Shown: positions 18,884-32,692, counted from the first letter of the stretch. The stretch: 64,000 nucleotides of DNA from Methylotuvimicrobium alcaliphilum 20Z (GCF_000968535.2 NC_016112.1:3844001-3908000); one strand, 5' to 3'. Notes: generated from the sequence alone by a model not told the origin. Numbers and translations: made by a program.

Positions 18884-19539
18884 GATTTATCCTTCTTATT
18901 CCGCATTTTCGCAGCCGGGGTAATCACGACATCGCTACCTTTTGCTCCAGGCACAGCCCCTTTGACTAAAATCAAATTTCTCTCGCTATCGACTGCATGA
19001 ATAGTTAGATTATCGATTGTCGTTTTAGCGGCGCCCATATGACCGGACATTTTTTTCCCTTTAAAAACGCGACCGGGCGTTTGACACATACCGTTAGAAC
19101 CGGGAGCTCTATGGGACAACGAATTACCGTGCGTCGCATCCTGCGTTCTAAAATTATGCCGCTTGACCGCACCTTGATAACCTTTACCGATGCTTGTTCC
19201 GCGAACATCAACCACCTGTCCTTGAGCAAAAATACTTGCCTGTAATTCGGAACCGGCAGAGAGATCGTCACCTTCACCGTCATCCAGCCTGAATTCCCAC
19301 AGACCTCTTCCTGCGGTTACATTCGCAGCCGCAAAATGACCAGCCATCGCCTTATTCACTCTAGATGATTTTTTTTCACCAGCAGCGACTTGTATCGCGC
19401 GATAGCCATCTTTTTCGATGCTTTTAACTTGAGTAACTCGGTTAGACTCTATCTGAAGAACCGTCACGGGCACTGACGACCCATCCTCGCAAAATACTCT
19501 GGTCATACCACATTTACGACCAATTAGACCTATTGACAT
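18880..19539 (-). CDS. rplC: 50S ribosomal protein uL3
   Basis: This is a 219-residue early assembly protein. It starts [20 protein letters not shown]. The tentacle near the peptidyl transferase centre includes [20 protein letters not shown] near residue 137-156, with the glutamine that PrmB methylates in E. coli (before TPG). [14 protein letters not shown] follows. It lies between rpsJ and rplD. Confidence 0.98.
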   Translation of the reverse strand: MSIGLIGRKCGMTRVFCEDGSSVPVTVLQIESNRVTQVKSIEKDGYRAIQVAAGEKKSSRVNKAMAGHFAAANVTAGRGLWEFRLDDGEGDDLSAGSELQASIFAQGQVVDVRGTSIGKGYQGAVKRHNFRTQDATHGNSLSHRAPGSNGMCQTPGRVFKGKKMSGHMGAAKTTIDNLTIHAVDSERNLILVKGAVPGAKGSDVVITPAAKMRNKKDKS

Positions 19540-19557
19540 CTGCCAATTCCCCTACAT

Positions 19558-19869
19558 TTAATTCAACTTTATTTGAACGTCCACACCGGCTGCCAGATCT
19601 AATTTCATCAAGGCATCGACAGTTTTTTCGGTTGGCTCGACGATGTCGAGCAATCGTTTGTACGTTCTTAATTCATATTGATCGCGCGCGTCTTTATTGA
19701 CATGCGGAGAGATCAAAATCGTAAACCGCTCTTTCTTAGTAGGCAGCGGGATAGGGCCCTTGACTTGCGCACCCGTTCTTTTCGCTGTTTCTACGATTTC
19801 ACCTGCGGATTGATCAATTAATTTATGATCAAATGATTTCAGGCGTATTCTAATAGTTTGACTCGTCAT
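19558..19869 (-). CDS. rpsJ: 30S ribosomal protein uS10 (NusE)
   Basis: This is a 103-residue small-subunit head protein that also acts as the antitermination factor NusE, bound to NusB and NusG. It has [20 protein letters not shown] near 5-24 and [20 protein letters not shown] near 38-57. It begins 5 bases after tuf, so in this genome the S10 group is joined to the str group. Confidence 0.98.
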   Translation of the reverse strand: MTSQTIRIRLKSFDHKLIDQSAGEIVETAKRTGAQVKGPIPLPTKKERFTILISPHVNKDARDQYELRTYKRLLDIVEPTEKTVDALMKLDLAAGVDVQIKLN

Positions 19870-19874
19870 ATTGT

Positions 19875-21065
19875 TTACTCGATGATTGATGCAACAACGC
19901 CCGCGCCAACGGTACGACCACCTTCACGAACCGCGAATCGCAAGCCTTCTTCCATCGCAATCGGAGCAATTAATTTCACTTCAACATTGACGTTATCGCC
20001 CGGCATCACCATTTCCACGCCTTCCGGAAGATCGACCGCTCCAGTCACATCCGTTGTTCTGAAATAAAATTGTGGACGATAGCCATTAAAGAATGGTGTA
20101 TGACGCCCGCCTTCGTCTTTCGATAATACGTAGATTTCCGCTTTGAAATGCGTATGCGGATTAATGGTACCTTTGTGCGCCAAGACTTGTCCGCGTTCGA
20201 CTTCGTCTCTTTTGGTGCCTCTTAACAAGACCCCAACGTTATCGCCCGCTTGGCCTTGATCCAATAACTTACGGAACATTTCCACGCCGGTGCAGGTTGT
20301 CGTCGTAGTCGGTCTAATTCCGACAATTTCAATCTCTTGCCCAACCTTAATGATTCCACGCTCGACACGTCCGGTAACCACGGTGCCGCGTCCGGAAATC
20401 GAGAACACGTCCTCAATCGGCATCAGGAACGGCTGATCAATCGCTCGCTCAGGCTCCGGAATATAGCTATCTAAGGCTTCGACCAGCTTAAGGATCGATG
20501 GCACGCCGATATCACTGGTATCGCCCTCCAGCGCTTTTAACGCCGAGCCGATAACTAACGGAGTATCGTCGCCCGGAAATTCGTACATGTCCAATAATTC
20601 TCTGACTTCCATTTCCACTAATTCGATTAATTCGGCATCATCCACCATATCGGCTTTATTCAAATAAACCACGATATACGGAACACCTACTTGACGTGCC
20701 AACAATATATGCTCACGAGTTTGCGGCATCGGGCCGTCGGCCGCCGAACAGACCAGGATCGCGCCATCCATTTGCGCCGCACCGGTAATCATGTTTTTGA
20801 CGTAGTCGGCATGACCCGGGCAATCCACATGCGCATAGTGACGGTTTTCCGATTCGTACTCTACGTGAGCCGTTGCGATTGTAATACCACGCTCGCGCTC
20901 TTCGGGGGCGTTATCAATTTGATCGTAGGCCTTGTAAACACCTCCACGCGCATCCGCCATCACTTTTGTCAATGCCGCGGTCAATGTGGTTTTACCATGA
21001 TCGACGTGACCGATGGTTCCTACGTTTACGTGTGGTTTTTTACGTTCGAATTTTTCTTTGGACAT
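19875..21065 (-). CDS. tuf: Elongation factor Tu (copy 1)
   Basis: EF-Tu carries aminoacyl-tRNA to the ribosome as a GTP complex. The 396-residue product is full length. The GTPase motifs are all present: GHVDHGKTT (residues 19-27), Thr62 in switch I, DCPGH (81-85), NKAD (136-139) and a SALKALEG block. The protein is identical to that of the second copy at 36123-37313. At the DNA level the two also match throughout my reading, except for silent changes in the last few codons. The gene is placed between fusA (28-base gap) and rpsJ, the standard str operon position. Confidence 0.99.
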   Translation of the reverse strand: MSKEKFERKKPHVNVGTIGHVDHGKTTLTAALTKVMADARGGVYKAYDQIDNAPEERERGITIATAHVEYESENRHYAHVDCPGHADYVKNMITGAAQMDGAILVCSAADGPMPQTREHILLARQVGVPYIVVYLNKADMVDDAELIELVEMEVRELLDMYEFPGDDTPLVIGSALKALEGDTSDIGVPSILKLVEALDSYIPEPERAIDQPFLMPIEDVFSISGRGTVVTGRVERGIIKVGQEIEIVGIRPTTTTTCTGVEMFRKLLDQGQAGDNVGVLLRGTKRDEVERGQVLAHKGTINPHTHFKAEIYVLSKDEGGRHTPFFNGYRPQFYFRTTDVTGAVDLPEGVEMVMPGDNVNVEVKLIAPIAMEEGLRFAVREGGRTVGAGVVASIIE

Positions 21066-21093
21066 GATTCAATACCTTTATTTTTTATTCAAT

Positions 21094-23190
21094 TTATGAA
21101 ACTTTTTTTATGATTGCTTCTGCAATATTTGCAGGTGCTTCAGCGTATTTTTCAAATTGCATACTGTATGTTGCTCGCCCCTGTGTTGCAGATCGCAAAT
21201 CAGTCGCATAACCGAACATCTCCGCCAACGGAACTTCACAACTGATAATTTTACCTGCAGGAGTGTCGTCCATACCCTGAATGATTCCACGGCGCCTGTT
21301 TATATCACCTACAACATCACCCATGTAATCTTCCGGAGTCACGACTTCTACCTTCATTATCGGCTCCAGAAGGACCGGGTCGGCTTTTTTCGCACCCTCT
21401 TTAAAGCACATTGATCCCGCGATTTTAAATGCCATCTCGCTCGAATCAACATCGTGATACGATCCATCAAACAATGATACTTTTACATCAACCACTGGAT
21501 ACCCTGCCAAAACTCCATTTTCCAGTTGCTCCTGCACTCCTTTGTCAACTGCCGGTATGTATTCCCTCGGAACCACGCCACCAACAATTTCATTCACAAA
21601 TTCATATCCGGAACCAGGTTCTTTCGGCTCGATTCGCAACCATACATGTCCATATTGACCTCGACCGCCGGATTGTCGAATAAATTTACCCTCTTGCTCC
21701 ACTTGCTTGCGAATCGTTTCTCTATAGGCAACTTGGGGAGCTCCTACGTTAGCATCGACGCTGAATTCCCTTTTCATTCTGTCTACAATTATCTCCAGAT
21801 GTAATTCACCCATTCCGGAAATAATGGTTTGACCTGACTCCTGATCTGTATGTACACGAAACGATGGATCTTCTTGGGCAAGCTTGCCAAGAGCAACTCC
21901 CATTTTTTCTTGATCGGCTTTAGTTTTCGGCTCAACCGCAACCGATATTACCGGCTCAGGAAAATCCATTCTCTCAAGCACAATGACCGATTTCATGTCA
22001 CATAATGTATCGCCGGTAGTGACATCTTTCAAACCTATTGCCGCCGCTATATCGCCGGCATGCACTTCCTTAACTTCTTCGCGGGAATTGGCATGCATCT
22101 GCACCAACCGCCCAATACGTTCTTTCTTCTTTTTTACCGAGTTATAAACAGCATCGCCGGAATTAAGCACACCCGAATAAACCCTAATAAAGGTTAAAGC
22201 CCCAACAAACGGATCGGTTGCAATTTTAAAAGCTAAAGCCGCAAAAGGCGCATCATTGTCTGCAGGTCGTTCTTCTTCGGTGACATCATCATCAAGAACA
22301 CCTTTAATCGGCTTAACTTCTGTAGGTGAAGGCAAATACTCGATTACGGCATCCAACATCGCCTGAACGCCTTTGTTTTTAAAGGCCGATCCGCAAAATG
22401 TAGGAACCGCAAGATTATTTAACGTGAGCTGTCGCACCCCTTTTTTGATCTCTTCTTCGGAGAGATCTACACCTTCAAGGTATTTTTCCATTAGCTCATC
22501 CGAACTTTCAACTGCCGATTCGATCATGTGATCACGCCATTCTTGGCTGAGCGAAAGCATATGGCCCGGTATTTCACGCTCTTCGAAATTCATTCCTTTA
22601 GTCGCTTCGTCCCAATAAATAGCTTTCATTTTTATCAGGTCTACAACGCCTTCGAACGAATCATCAGCACCTATCGGCAATTGCATCGGGATAGGATTGC
22701 TTCCTAAACGAGCTTTAATTTGCTGAACCACTCTTAAAAAATTGGCTCCCTGCCTATCCATCTTATTGATGAACGCTAACCTTGGCACATGGTATTTATT
22801 TGCCTGCCTCCACACTGTTTCCGATTGCGGCTCAACACCACCCACCGCACAAAATACAGCACAAGCTCCATCTAAAACCCTAAGCGATCGTTCAACCTCG
22901 ATCGTAAAATCGACATGCCCCGGCGTATCAATAATATTTATTTGATGCTCCGGAAACTGCTTGCTCATTCCACTCCAAAAACAGGTCGTAGCGGCCGAGG
23001 TGATAGTAATACCTCTTTCTTGCTCTTGAGCCATCCAATCCATGGTTGCCGCACCGTCATGCACCTCGCCAATTTTGTGCGAAACGCCGGTATAAAACAG
23101 TACGCGCTCGGTAGTCGTAGTCTTACCGGCATCAATATGAGCCATGATACCTATATTTCGATAACGACTAAGAGGAGTTTTTCGTGCCAC
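21094..23190 (-). CDS. fusA: Elongation factor G
   Basis: EF-G is the translocase of the ribosome and, with RRF, a recycling factor. The 698-residue protein has the GTP-binding loop AHIDAGKTT (17-25), [20 protein letters not shown], and INKMDRQGA near 140. The C-terminal domains end with the conserved [20 protein letters not shown], and [20 protein letters not shown] follows. It lies between rpsG (24-base gap) and tuf. Confidence 0.99.
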   Translation of the reverse strand: MARKTPLSRYRNIGIMAHIDAGKTTTTERVLFYTGVSHKIGEVHDGAATMDWMAQEQERGITITSAATTCFWSGMSKQFPEHQINIIDTPGHVDFTIEVERSLRVLDGACAVFCAVGGVEPQSETVWRQANKYHVPRLAFINKMDRQGANFLRVVQQIKARLGSNPIPMQLPIGADDSFEGVVDLIKMKAIYWDEATKGMNFEEREIPGHMLSLSQEWRDHMIESAVESSDELMEKYLEGVDLSEEEIKKGVRQLTLNNLAVPTFCGSAFKNKGVQAMLDAVIEYLPSPTEVKPIKGVLDDDVTEEERPADNDAPFAALAFKIATDPFVGALTFIRVYSGVLNSGDAVYNSVKKKKERIGRLVQMHANSREEVKEVHAGDIAAAIGLKDVTTGDTLCDMKSVIVLERMDFPEPVISVAVEPKTKADQEKMGVALGKLAQEDPSFRVHTDQESGQTIISGMGELHLEIIVDRMKREFSVDANVGAPQVAYRETIRKQVEQEGKFIRQSGGRGQYGHVWLRIEPKEPGSGYEFVNEIVGGVVPREYIPAVDKGVQEQLENGVLAGYPVVDVKVSLFDGSYHDVDSSEMAFKIAGSMCFKEGAKKADPVLLEPIMKVEVVTPEDYMGDVVGDINRRRGIIQGMDDTPAGKIISCEVPLAEMFGYATDLRSATQGRATYSMQFEKYAEAPANIAEAIIKKVS

Positions 23191-23214
23191 TGCGCATGCC
23201 TTCAGTAACTTAAA

Positions 23215-23685
23215 TTACCAACGGTAATGAGAAAACGCCTTGTTTGCCTCAGCCATACGATGAGTTTCCTCACGCTTTTTAGCTGCCGCACCACGGCTTT
23301 CGAAGGCATCCAATAACTCACCGGCCAGTTTTGAAGGCATATTTTTTTCGTTTCTTTTACGAGCCGCATCAATCAACCAACGCATCGCCAAAGCTGCACG
23401 GCGCGAAGGTCTAACTTCCACAGGAACCTGATAGGTTGCCCCGCCGACACGCCTTGACTTCACCTCAACCCGCGGCTGTACATTCTCCAGAGCTCGAGTC
23501 AACACCTCCAACGGCTCGGCATGACCTTTACTTTCGATCACGTCCAGCGCTCCATACACGATCTTTTCGGCAACCGATTTCTTTCCGCTAGTCATGATCA
23601 TATTCATGAATTTGGTTAGCATAGTGCTACCAAATCTAGGATCAGGAATGACGTCTCTTTTCGCCGCTACTCTTCTTCTTGACAT
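23215..23685 (-). CDS. rpsG: 30S ribosomal protein uS7
   Basis: This 156-residue protein nucleates the small-subunit head and in E. coli also represses the str operon. It starts [20 protein letters not shown], with [20 protein letters not shown] near 84-103 and [20 protein letters not shown] near the end. It lies 18 bases after rpsL. Confidence 0.99.
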   Translation of the reverse strand: MSRRRVAAKRDVIPDPRFGSTMLTKFMNMIMTSGKKSVAEKIVYGALDVIESKGHAEPLEVLTRALENVQPRVEVKSRRVGGATYQVPVEVRPSRRAALAMRWLIDAARKRNEKNMPSKLAGELLDAFESRGAAAKKREETHRMAEANKAFSHYRW

Positions 23686-23703
23686 TTAATTCACCAAACT
23701 TCG

Positions 23704-24078
23704 TTAGGCTTTAGGTCTTTTCGTTCCGTACTTCGAACGACCGCACTTTCTGTTTTTGACACCCGAAGTATCAAGACTTCCGCGAACGACATGATATCGA
23801 ACACCAGGCAAATCCTTTACCCTACCGCCACGAATCAACACAACGGAATGCTCTTGTAGGTTGTGACCCTCACCACCAATATAGCTACTTACCTCTGCAC
23901 CGTTTGTCAACCGTACCCGTGCGACCTTTCTTAATGCCGAGTTCGGCTTCTTGGGGGTCGTGGTATAGACTCTAGTACATACTCCGCGACGTTGAGGACA
24001 TGCCTCCAGCGCCGGAACATTGCTTTTTTCTATTCTTTTAGCACGCGGCTTACGAACCAATTGGTTGATCGTGGCCAT
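23704..24078 (-). CDS. rpsL: 30S ribosomal protein uS12
   Basis: This is a 124-residue decoding-centre protein. The lysines whose mutation gives streptomycin resistance are wild type ([15 protein letters not shown] near 41-55 and [15 protein letters not shown] near 84-98). The second block carries the aspartate methylthiolated in many bacteria. It is the first gene of the str group, 164 bases downstream of rpoC, with its own candidate promoter. Confidence 0.99.
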   Translation of the reverse strand: MATINQLVRKPRAKRIEKSNVPALEACPQRRGVCTRVYTTTPKKPNSALRKVARVRLTNGAEVSSYIGGEGHNLQEHSVVLIRGGRVKDLPGVRYHVVRGSLDTSGVKNRKCGRSKYGTKRPKA

Positions 24079-24202
24079 AAATTTGTTACTCCGATAATTC
24101 AGTTTACCCGCCAGTCAATAAAAATAACCGCCGTACATTTTTATGCACAGCGGCCATATAATGCTTATCCTGACAAATAGCGTTAGCTCATTTGAGCAGA
24201 GC

Positions 24203-24231
24203 ATCTTAACGCTAATTTTTTACCAGGTCAA
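24203..24231 (-). promoter_or_regulatory. Candidate promoter for rpsL-rpsG-fusA-tuf
   Basis: On the minus strand TTGACC (24231-24226) and TAAGAT (24208-24203) are separated by 17 bases, in the gap between rpoC and rpsL. An inverted repeat (tagcgtta/taacgcta, about 24178-24213) overlaps the -10. It has no T-run in the reading direction, so it is not an obvious terminator. Expected leader length is about 120 bases. Confidence 0.5.
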
Positions 24232-24242
24232 GCCGATTTAAT

Positions 24243-27200
24243 TTATTCAGTGTTTAAGGCTTGCTTTAATGCTTCTTCTACATCACCCGCATCGACTGAT
24301 GAAATATTATCACCCTCGGATGGAACCTCCATTTCTTTGGAGCGTCGCTTCCTTCTTTGCTCATGATAGGCCAATCCTGTACCCGCGGGTATCAATCGCC
24401 CAACGATCACATTTTCCTTCAACCCATGCAAACCGTCGCTCAGTCCGCGAACCGCTGCATCCGTCAATACTCGAGTCGTCTCCTGGAAGGAAGCGGCCGA
24501 GATAAATGACTCAGTTGCCAATGAAGCTTTAGTGATACCCAACAAAACAGACTCGAAACTTGCCGGTATCTTTCCTTCCGCTTCCATTTTTTCATTGACC
24601 TCACGAACATAGGCCCGCTCGACCTGATCTCCTTTCAAGAATTCCGTGTCACCGCCGGCAGTGATTTCAACTTTACGAAGCATTTGCCTAATGATTGCTT
24701 CAATATGTTTATCATTGATTTTTACACCCTGTAATCGATAAACGTCTTGAATCTCTTTCACTAGATAGTTAGCAAGATCTTCAATACCACGCAACCTTAA
24801 AATATCGTGCGGCGTCAATTCACCTTCAGCAATGGTTTCACCTTTTTCGACATGCTCGCCCTCGAACACGGTAATATGCCGCCATTTCGGCACCAATGTT
24901 TCATATTGTTCGCCGCTTGCATCGGTTATGATGACACGCTGCTTACCTTTAGTCTCTTTACCGAAGGATATCGTGCCGGTTGTTTCCGCCAAAATCGCCG
25001 GATCCTTGGTTTTTCTTGCTTCAAACAAGTCGGCTACACGAGGTAAACCACCGGTGATGTCGCGCGTTTTACTCGACTCCTGAGGAATCCTCGCCAATAC
25101 GTCACCAACTTTAACTTCATGACCGTCCTTGATACTGACAATTGCTCCGGTCGGCAGGAAGTACTGCGCGGGAATCTCTGTTCCGGGCAGATAAATGGTC
25201 TCTCCGGCGGCATCCATTAGCTTAACCATTGGGCGCAAATCTTTACCGGCACTACCCCTTTGCTTAGGATCGGTAACCACTAAGGAACTTAAGCCCGTAA
25301 CCTCATCCGCCTGCTTTTGAACCGTTACACCATCCATGAAGTCGAATAAGCTGACTACGCCATCAACCTCGGTAATTACCGGATGCGTATGCGGATCCCA
25401 GTTGGCGATAATTTCTCCACCGCTAATTTTACTGCCGTCCTGGACTAACAAAACCGCGCCATATGGAATTTTATAGCGCTCGCGCTCACGGCCATATTCG
25501 TCGATGATACCGATTTCGCCGGACCGGGAAACCGCTACCAGATTTCCCTCCCGGTTTGTAACGGTCTTAAGGTTACTTAACTTAACCGTTCCAGCCGATT
25601 TAACTTGTACATTACTAATCGCAGCCGATCTCGAAGCTGCACCGCCAATATGGAAAGTACGCATTGTCAACTGCGTCCCCGGCTCACCGATGGACTGCGC
25701 AGCAATAACACCGACCGCTTCGCCGCTATTGACTAAATGCCCTCTAGCCAAGTCTCTGCCGTAACACGCAGCACAAACACCATGGCGATTTTCACAAGTG
25801 ATAACCGAACGCACATAGACGTGATCGACACTGTTTTCTTCAAGCACCGACACCCAGTGCTCATCAAGCAAGGTTCCGTTTTTAACGATAACTTTTTCGC
25901 CGGCCGCATCCATCACGTCGCTGATGACTACGCGACCTAATACACGCTCGGCCAATGGTTCGACCACATCACCGCCTTCGATAATCGGCATCATCGAGAT
26001 ACCTTGCGTCGTGCCGCAATCGTCTCCTGTAATAACCAAATCTTGAGCCACATCGACCAAACGCCTTGTCAAATAACCCGAGTTAGCGGTTTTCAGCGCC
26101 GTGTCGGCTAGCCCTTTACGTGCGCCGTGAGTCGAAATAAAGTACTGCAGTACGTCCAGACCTTCCCTAAAATTCGCAGTAATCGGCGTTTCGATAATCG
26201 AACCATCCGGCTTCGCCATCAAGCCGCGCATGCCGGCCAACTGCCTAATCTGTGCAGCGGAACCCCGAGCACCCGACTCGGCCATCATAAAAATTGAGTT
26301 GAACGATTTCTGAGTAACCTTGTTGCCATCGGCATCTTCGATTTCCTCTACGCCCAAACCATCCATCATGACTTTCGCGACCTGATCATTTGCATGAGAC
26401 CAGATATCAACTACCTTGTTGTATCGCTCGCCGTCAGTCACCAAACCTGACGAGTATTGACTTTGTATTTCGTTAACTTCGGCATTAGCCGTATTGATAA
26501 TTTCTTCTTTCTTAGCCGGTATCTCCATATCTTCGATACCGAAAGACACACCCGAAAGGGTGGCATAACGAAAACCAAGATACATCAATTGGTCGGCCAT
26601 AATGACCGTTTCCTTGATACCTAGATGTCGATAGCAATAATTGATCAATCGCGATATATTTTTCTTCGTCATATCGCAATTGACCATCTCGTACGGCATA
26701 CCTTCAGGAACAATTTCCCAGATCAATGCTCGGCCAACCGTCGTTTCGACACGATAGGTTTTTTGTTCGGCAACCCCTCTATCGGTTTTTATTCTTTCAG
26801 TGATTCTTAATTGAATCTTGGCTTGTAAGTCGACACTTTTAAATGCCAAGGCTTTATGAACTTCATCTATTGAAACAAAGATCGAGCCATTACCTTTTGC
26901 ATTAACTTTTTCTCGGCTAATAAAATAAAGACCCAAAACTACGTCCTGAGACGGGTTGATAATCGGCTCACCGCTTGCCGGCGACAAAATATTATTGGTC
27001 GCCATCATCAACGTTCTGGCTTCAAGCTGCGCCTCTATCGATAATGGCACATGCACCGCCATTTGGTCGCCATCAAAATCGGCATTGAAAGCGCTGCAGA
27101 CCAAAGGATGCAACTGTATCGCTTTACCTTCGATTAAGATTGGCTCGAACGCTTGTATACCCAAGCGATGCAAGGTCGGCGCCCTGTTTAACAACACCGG

Positions 27201-28457
27201 ATGCTCGCGAATGACCTCTTCGAGAATATCCCAAACCTCGGCACCTTCTCGCTCAACCATCTTCTTCGCGGCTTTAATCGTTGTGGCAAGCCCTCTCAAT
27301 TGCAATTTGCTAAAGATGAACGGCTTGAATAATTCCAAAGCCATTTTTTTAGGTAAACCGCATTGATGCAAGCGTAGCGTCGGTCCGACCACAATAACCG
27401 AACGCCCGGAATAGTCGACACGCTTACCTAACAAATTTTGCCTAAATCGGCCTTGCTTACCCTTAATCATATCGGCAAGGGATTTAAGCGGTCTTCTATT
27501 AGTACCGGTGATAGCTCTGCCTCGACGGCCATTATCGAGTAATGCGTCGACCGACTCTTGCAGCATTCGCTTTTCGTTACGGACGATAATATCCGGCGCG
27601 TTCAAATCCAACAAACGATTGAGCCGGTTATTTCTATTGATGACGCGACGATAAAGATCGTTTAAATCCGACGTGGCAAACCGCCCGCCATCCAGAGGCA
27701 CCAAAGGTCTCAATTCCGGAGGCAAAACCGGCAATACTTGCATAATCATCCATTCAGGACGATTTTTAGAGCTTAACAGCGATTCGATTACTTTTAAGCG
27801 CTTAGAAAACTTTTTAATCTTAGTTTCTGAATTAGTGCCGTTGATCTCTTCGCGCAAACGGTTGATTTCGCCATTAAGATCTATTGCTTTGAGCAAGTCA
27901 AAAACGGCTTCGGCACCCATTTTCGCAACGAAATCATCGCCAAATTCCTCGACGGCATCGAGATATTCGTCATCGGTTAGTAACTGCCCTTTATTAAGCG
28001 GCGTAACACCCGGATCCAGCACAACGAATGATTCGAAATACAAGACGCGCTCGATTTCACGAAGCGTCATGTCTAGCAGCAGCGCAATCCTCGATGGCAA
28101 AGACTTCAAAAACCAAATATGAGCAACCGGACTAGCTAACTCAATATGCCCCATTCTTTCTCGGCGCACTTTTGAAAGCGTGACTTCAACGCCGCATTTT
28201 TCACAGATGACGCCTCTGTGTTTCAGTCTTTTATATTTTCCGCATAAACATTCATAATCGCTCACAGGGCCAAAAATTTTGGCGCAAAACAATCCATCTC
28301 GTTCCGGCTTAAAAGTTCGATAATTGATCGTTTCAGGCTTTTTAACTTCTCCATAAGACCAAGAACGGATCATGTCAGGAGACGCCAAGCCTATGCGAAT
28401 TGAATCGAAATCATCGGCGCGGCCTTGGCGCTTTAAAAAGTTCATTAAATCTTTCAA
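24243..28457 (-). CDS. rpoC: RNA polymerase beta-prime subunit
   Basis: This is the largest catalytic subunit of RNA polymerase. The active-site Mg-binding motif [15 protein letters not shown] is intact. So are the N-terminal zinc site ([20 protein letters not shown]) and the second zinc site ([20 protein letters not shown]). I place the start at a TTG (28457), giving about 1404 residues beginning [10 protein letters not shown] after the initiator. That aligns with E. coli RpoC, and a gagg site lies 8 bases upstream. An in-frame start 48 bases earlier exists but adds residues unlike the family, and an ATG four codons later is a third choice. It follows rpoB after about 70 bases. Confidence 0.97.
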   Translation of the reverse strand: MKDLMNFLKRQGRADDFDSIRIGLASPDMIRSWSYGEVKKPETINYRTFKPERDGLFCAKIFGPVSDYECLCGKYKRLKHRGVICEKCGVEVTLSKVRRERMGHIELASPVAHIWFLKSLPSRIALLLDMTLREIERVLYFESFVVLDPGVTPLNKGQLLTDDEYLDAVEEFGDDFVAKMGAEAVFDLLKAIDLNGEINRLREEINGTNSETKIKKFSKRLKVIESLLSSKNRPEWMIMQVLPVLPPELRPLVPLDGGRFATSDLNDLYRRVINRNNRLNRLLDLNAPDIIVRNEKRMLQESVDALLDNGRRGRAITGTNRRPLKSLADMIKGKQGRFRQNLLGKRVDYSGRSVIVVGPTLRLHQCGLPKKMALELFKPFIFSKLQLRGLATTIKAAKKMVEREGAEVWDILEEVIREHPVLLNRAPTLHRLGIQAFEPILIEGKAIQLHPLVCSAFNADFDGDQMAVHVPLSIEAQLEARTLMMATNNILSPASGEPIINPSQDVVLGLYFISREKVNAKGNGSIFVSIDEVHKALAFKSVDLQAKIQLRITERIKTDRGVAEQKTYRVETTVGRALIWEIVPEGMPYEMVNCDMTKKNISRLINYCYRHLGIKETVIMADQLMYLGFRYATLSGVSFGIEDMEIPAKKEEIINTANAEVNEIQSQYSSGLVTDGERYNKVVDIWSHANDQVAKVMMDGLGVEEIEDADGNKVTQKSFNSIFMMAESGARGSAAQIRQLAGMRGLMAKPDGSIIETPITANFREGLDVLQYFISTHGARKGLADTALKTANSGYLTRRLVDVAQDLVITGDDCGTTQGISMMPIIEGGDVVEPLAERVLGRVVISDVMDAAGEKVIVKNGTLLDEHWVSVLEENSVDHVYVRSVITCENRHGVCAACYGRDLARGHLVNSGEAVGVIAAQSIGEPGTQLTMRTFHIGGAASRSAAISNVQVKSAGTVKLSNLKTVTNREGNLVAVSRSGEIGIIDEYGRERERYKIPYGAVLLVQDGSKISGGEIIANWDPHTHPVITEVDGVVSLFDFMDGVTVQKQADEVTGLSSLVVTDPKQRGSAGKDLRPMVKLMDAAGETIYLPGTEIPAQYFLPTGAIVSIKDGHEVKVGDVLARIPQESSKTRDITGGLPRVADLFEARKTKDPAILAETTGTISFGKETKGKQRVIITDASGEQYETLVPKWRHITVFEGEHVEKGETIAEGELTPHDILRLRGIEDLANYLVKEIQDVYRLQGVKINDKHIEAIIRQMLRKVEITAGGDTEFLKGDQVERAYVREVNEKMEAEGKIPASFESVLLGITKASLATESFISAASFQETTRVLTDAAVRGLSDGLHGLKENVIVGRLIPAGTGLAYHEQRRKRRSKEMEVPSEGDNISSVDAGDVEEALKQALNTE

Positions 28458-28529
28458 GAGCTTATCCTCTCTAAATGGTTTCCGGCATGAGGCCGGAACG
28501 GGCAATCAAATTAAGGTAAATAATCGAAC

Positions 28530-31500
28530 TTAATCGCTTTCTAACTCAATATTGACACCGAGTGAACGTATTTCTTTGATCAAGACGTTGAACGACTCCG
28601 GCATACCGGCTTCCATTTTATGGTCGCCATCAACGATATTTTTATACATTTTGGTTCTACCGGTTACATCATCGGATTTCACAGTCAACATTTCCTGCAA
28701 GGTATAAGCCGCCCCATAAGCCTCCAAAGCCCAGACTTCCATTTCACCGAATCGTTGTCCGCCGAATTGAGCCTTTCCTCCCAGCGGCTGTTGAGTTACC
28801 AGGCTATAAGGACCGGTAGAACGTGCATGCATTTTATCATCTACCAAATGATTCAATTTCAACATGTACATGTAACCAACGGTAACTTCGCGTTCGAACG
28901 GTTCGCCGGTCAAACCGTCATAGAGTACGGTTTGACCATGTTCAGGATAATCTGCCAGTCTCAACATGGTTTTAATTTCATCTTCGCTAGCGCCATCGAA
29001 CACAGGAGTCGCCATCGGTACCCCTTCAACCAAATTATGGGCTAGCTCGAGGATCTCTTTATCGGTCAAGGCATTCAAGTCTTCCTTACGACCGCTGCTA
29101 TTATAGATTTTTTCTAAAAACCCTCTAATTTCAACGATTTTTGCTTGAGCCTCAAGCATTTTACCAATCTTGATACCCAAACCTTTGGACGCCCAACCCA
29201 AATGAGTTTCCAACACCTGACCCACATTCATACGTGACGGAACCCCGAGAGGATTCAATACGATATCGACCGGATTACCATCGGCTGTATAAGGCATGTC
29301 TTCGATCGGTCTAATCATGGAAATAACCCCTTTATTTCCATGTCGCCCAGCCATTTTATCGCCCGACTGTATTCTTCTCTTAACCGCGAGGTAGACCTTA
29401 ACCATTTTTAAGACACCGGGCGGCAAATCATCGCCCATGGTGATCTTTTTGCGCTTGATATCAAACTTGACATCGAAATCCTTTCTCTGTTGCTCGATTT
29501 GCTCGATGACTCCTTCCAATTGGACATTGATGTTTTCATCTTCCATTTTGATTTGCAGCCATTGAGAAGGCCTCAATCTATCCAGATATTCTTGATTTAC
29601 GACAGCGCCTGAAGATAAATTATCCGGCCCGGATAAAGCCTTCTTGCCGACGATTAATCTAGCGACTCGCGCATATATGTCCTTTTCGACAATTTTTAGC
29701 TGATCGTCAAGATCTTTTCTATAACGCTTAATTTGCTCTTCTTCTATTTCGAGCGCACGCTTATCCTTCTTAACACCATCTCGCGTGAAGACTTGGACAT
29801 CGATAACCGTCCCTTCAACACCGTTCGGTACTCTTAATGACGTATCTTTTACGTCGGCAGCTTTCTCACCGAAAATTGCACGCAATAGCTTTTCCTCAGG
29901 CGTTAATTGCGTTTCACCTTTAGGAGTTACTTTACCGACCAGAATATCACCGCCTTTGACCTCGGCACCGACATAAACGATCCCGGACTCATCCAATTTC
30001 GATAAGGCTTCTTCGCTGACGTTTGGAATGTCCGCGGTAATCTCTTCCGGGTTATATTTAGTATCCCTCGCAACGCAGGTTTTTTCTTCAATATGGATAG
30101 TCGTAAAACGATCTTCTTTAACAACCCTTTCGGAAACTAAAATCGAATCCTCGAAGTTGTATCCATTCCAAGGCATGAAAGCAACAAGCATATTTTGACC
30201 CAAAGCCAATTCGCCAATATCGGTCGAAGGCCCATCGGCTAATATATCTCCCGCATTGACGATGTCGCCAAGCTTGACCAATGGTTTTTGGTTAATACAG
30301 GTATTTTGGTTGGACCGCGTATACTTGGTCAGATTATAAATATCGACCCCCGGCTCACCTGACTCGGTTTCGGCATCATTCACCCTGACCACAACCCTAG
30401 CGGCATCAACGGCCTCAATGGTTCCGCCTCGCGTAGCTACGACAGCCACCCCGGAATCCTTTGCTACCGTGCGTTCCATACCCGTTCCCACTAGCGGTTT
30501 CTCGGCTCTTAGAGTCGGAACCGCTTGCCGCTGCATATTCGACCCCATTAACGCTCGATTCGCGTCGTCGTGCTCCAAGAATGGGATGATAGACGCCGCA
30601 ACAGAGACTATTTGTTTAGACGATACGTCCATGTATTGCACGGTATCGGACATGGACAATGTAAATTCGTCTTTATAACGGCATGATACTAGTCCTTCTT
30701 TTAGACGACCGTCCGCATCGACCGGCACAGCAGCCTGAGCAATGACAAACTCCCCTTCTTCGATCGCCGAGAGATATTCAACCTGATCGGTTAGTTTTCC
30801 ATCGACAACTTTTCGATAGGGCGTTTCAAGAAAGCCATATTCGTTGGTGCGCGCATAAACGGCCAATGAGTTGATCAAACCGATATTCGGTCCCTCCGGC
30901 GTTTCGATCGGGCAAACGCGTCCGTAATGCGTGGTATGAACATCGCGCACTTCGAAACCGGCACGCTCGCGCGCCAATCCACCCGGACCCAAAGCCGATA
31001 CCCGGCGCTTGTGCGTAACCTGAGAAAGCGGATTATTTTGATCCATGAACTGCGACAGCTGGCTTGAGCCGAAAAACTCTTTAACCGCCGCAGATACCGG
31101 TTTCGCGTTGATAATTTCCTGCGGCATCAGGCCTTCGGAATCGGCTAATGTCAGCCGTTCTTTAACCGCTCGCTCTACCCTGACTAAGCCAACTCGGAAT
31201 TGGTTCTCGATCATCTCGCCAACCGAACGGACTCTTCGGTTACCCAAATGATCGATATCATCGACATTACCGTTTCCGTTTCGGATATTGATCAACTCCT
31301 TTAATACATCAATGATATCTTCCTTGCTGAGCGTGCCCTCTCCGGTTGTTTCTTGACGACCCAGGCGCCGATTGAATTTCATACGCCCGACGGTCGACAA
31401 ATCGTAACGGTCTTCGGTAAAAAACAGGTTTTGAAACAGGTTTTCCGCTGATTCTTTTGTCGGCGGCTCTCCCGGTCTCATCATACGATAAATTTCAACT

Positions 31501-32606
31501 AACGCTTCCAGTTGCGTGCTACTCGTGTCCAAACGCATCGCGTTCGAGATATAGGGCCCCCTATCCAGATCGTTGACATAAATCGTGTTTAGTTCTTGTA
31601 TACCGCTATCTATGATTTTATCGAGCAACTCCTCGGTAAGCTCATCATTGACATTGGCAAGCAGCTCACCTGTCGATTCATCGATCAGATTATGGCTTAA
31701 TATTTTTCCGTGTAAATAACCTTTAGGGACTTCGATTTGAGTGACGCCCGCTTCTTTTAATTGGCGTATATGTTTTGCCGTTATCCGACGCCCTTCTTCG
31801 ATAAGAACCTTTCCGTCATGCTTAAAGTCGAAAGCTGCAATTTCGCCTCTCAGACGCTCCGGCACCAAATCGAACAAACAACTATCACCCGTTAAGACAA
31901 AGCGATTGGTTTCGAAGAAAATATCCATCATTTCTTCGTTATTATAACCCAGCGCTCTTAACAAGATCGTTGCCGGAATTTTTCTACGTCTATCTATTCT
32001 GACATAGACACAATCTTTGTGATCGAATTCGAAATCAAGCCAAGAACCGCGATAAGGGATAACTCTTGCGTTGAATAATAACTTTCCTGATGAATGCGTT
32101 TTACCTTTATCGTGATCAAAAAACACGCCTGGAGATCGATGTAACTGAGAAACGATTACCCGCTCGGTTCCATTAATGACGAAAGTTCCGTTATCGGTCA
32201 TTAACGGCAACTCGCCCATGTAGACTTCCTGCTCCCGGATATCCTTAACGACTTTCGTGCTTCCAGGCGCGTCTTTATCGTAAATGACCAAGCGCACCAA
32301 CACTCTCAGCGGCGCCGCAAAAGTTGCCCCCCTTTGTTGACACTCCCTGACGTCGAATGTCGGCTCTCCTAACCGGTATTTTACATATTCCAGAACCGCA
32401 TACCCGGAATGACTTTCTATTGGAAAAACACTGGAAAAAGCAGCATGCAAACCTACATTCAATCGTTTTTCCGGGGACATACCGGATTGTAGAAAACTTG
32501 CGTAGGAATTGATTTGCGTCGCTAAAAGATAAGGCACATCGAGTACTTCCGTACCTTTGCCAAAGTTGTTACGAATGCGTTTTTTTTCGGTAAAAGAGTA
32601 GGCCAT
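28530..32606 (-). CDS. rpoB: RNA polymerase beta subunit
   Basis: This is a catalytic subunit of RNA polymerase. The 1358-residue product is full length, starting [20 protein letters not shown]. The rifampicin-binding region reads [20 protein letters not shown], then [10 protein letters not shown]. All the usual resistance positions (the D of MDQ, the H of THK, the S of SAL) are wild type, so the strain should be sensitive as far as this gene is concerned. The C-terminal [20 protein letters not shown] motif that contacts beta-prime is present. It lies between rplL, after a 127-base leader with a hairpin, and rpoC. Confidence 0.99.
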   Translation of the reverse strand: MAYSFTEKKRIRNNFGKGTEVLDVPYLLATQINSYASFLQSGMSPEKRLNVGLHAAFSSVFPIESHSGYAVLEYVKYRLGEPTFDVRECQQRGATFAAPLRVLVRLVIYDKDAPGSTKVVKDIREQEVYMGELPLMTDNGTFVINGTERVIVSQLHRSPGVFFDHDKGKTHSSGKLLFNARVIPYRGSWLDFEFDHKDCVYVRIDRRRKIPATILLRALGYNNEEMMDIFFETNRFVLTGDSCLFDLVPERLRGEIAAFDFKHDGKVLIEEGRRITAKHIRQLKEAGVTQIEVPKGYLHGKILSHNLIDESTGELLANVNDELTEELLDKIIDSGIQELNTIYVNDLDRGPYISNAMRLDTSSTQLEALVEIYRMMRPGEPPTKESAENLFQNLFFTEDRYDLSTVGRMKFNRRLGRQETTGEGTLSKEDIIDVLKELINIRNGNGNVDDIDHLGNRRVRSVGEMIENQFRVGLVRVERAVKERLTLADSEGLMPQEIINAKPVSAAVKEFFGSSQLSQFMDQNNPLSQVTHKRRVSALGPGGLARERAGFEVRDVHTTHYGRVCPIETPEGPNIGLINSLAVYARTNEYGFLETPYRKVVDGKLTDQVEYLSAIEEGEFVIAQAAVPVDADGRLKEGLVSCRYKDEFTLSMSDTVQYMDVSSKQIVSVAASIIPFLEHDDANRALMGSNMQRQAVPTLRAEKPLVGTGMERTVAKDSGVAVVATRGGTIEAVDAARVVVRVNDAETESGEPGVDIYNLTKYTRSNQNTCINQKPLVKLGDIVNAGDILADGPSTDIGELALGQNMLVAFMPWNGYNFEDSILVSERVVKEDRFTTIHIEEKTCVARDTKYNPEEITADIPNVSEEALSKLDESGIVYVGAEVKGGDILVGKVTPKGETQLTPEEKLLRAIFGEKAADVKDTSLRVPNGVEGTVIDVQVFTRDGVKKDKRALEIEEEQIKRYRKDLDDQLKIVEKDIYARVARLIVGKKALSGPDNLSSGAVVNQEYLDRLRPSQWLQIKMEDENINVQLEGVIEQIEQQRKDFDVKFDIKRKKITMGDDLPPGVLKMVKVYLAVKRRIQSGDKMAGRHGNKGVISMIRPIEDMPYTADGNPVDIVLNPLGVPSRMNVGQVLETHLGWASKGLGIKIGKMLEAQAKIVEIRGFLEKIYNSSGRKEDLNALTDKEILELAHNLVEGVPMATPVFDGASEDEIKTMLRLADYPEHGQTVLYDGLTGEPFEREVTVGYMYMLKLNHLVDDKMHARSTGPYSLVTQQPLGGKAQFGGQRFGEMEVWALEAYGAAYTLQEMLTVKSDDVTGRTKMYKNIVDGDHKMEAGMPESFNVLIKEIRSLGVNIELESD

Positions 32607-32667
32607 ATTGCTTCCATACCTATTTCATCAGGAATTATTTTTTGCCACCTAAAAATAAGCAGCAAAA

Positions 32668-32692
32668 GGCCGATGACAAAATGTCACCAGCC
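32668..32692 (-). promoter_or_regulatory. Hairpin in the rplL-rpoB spacer
   Basis: A short imperfect stem, gatgaca with tgtcacc enclosed by ggcc/ggcc-like ends, lies in the 131-base gap between rplL and rpoB. In E. coli this gap holds an attenuator and an RNase III processing site. The position suggests a similar role here, by analogy only. No T-run follows. Confidence 0.35.

Noticed and set aside
19540-19874. S10-type autoregulatory leader
   Set aside because: rpsJ begins 5 bases after tuf, so there is no room for the leader known from E. coli.
24178-24213. Terminator between rpoC and rpsL
   Set aside because: The inverted repeat lacks a T-run in the direction of transcription and overlaps a plausible promoter -10.
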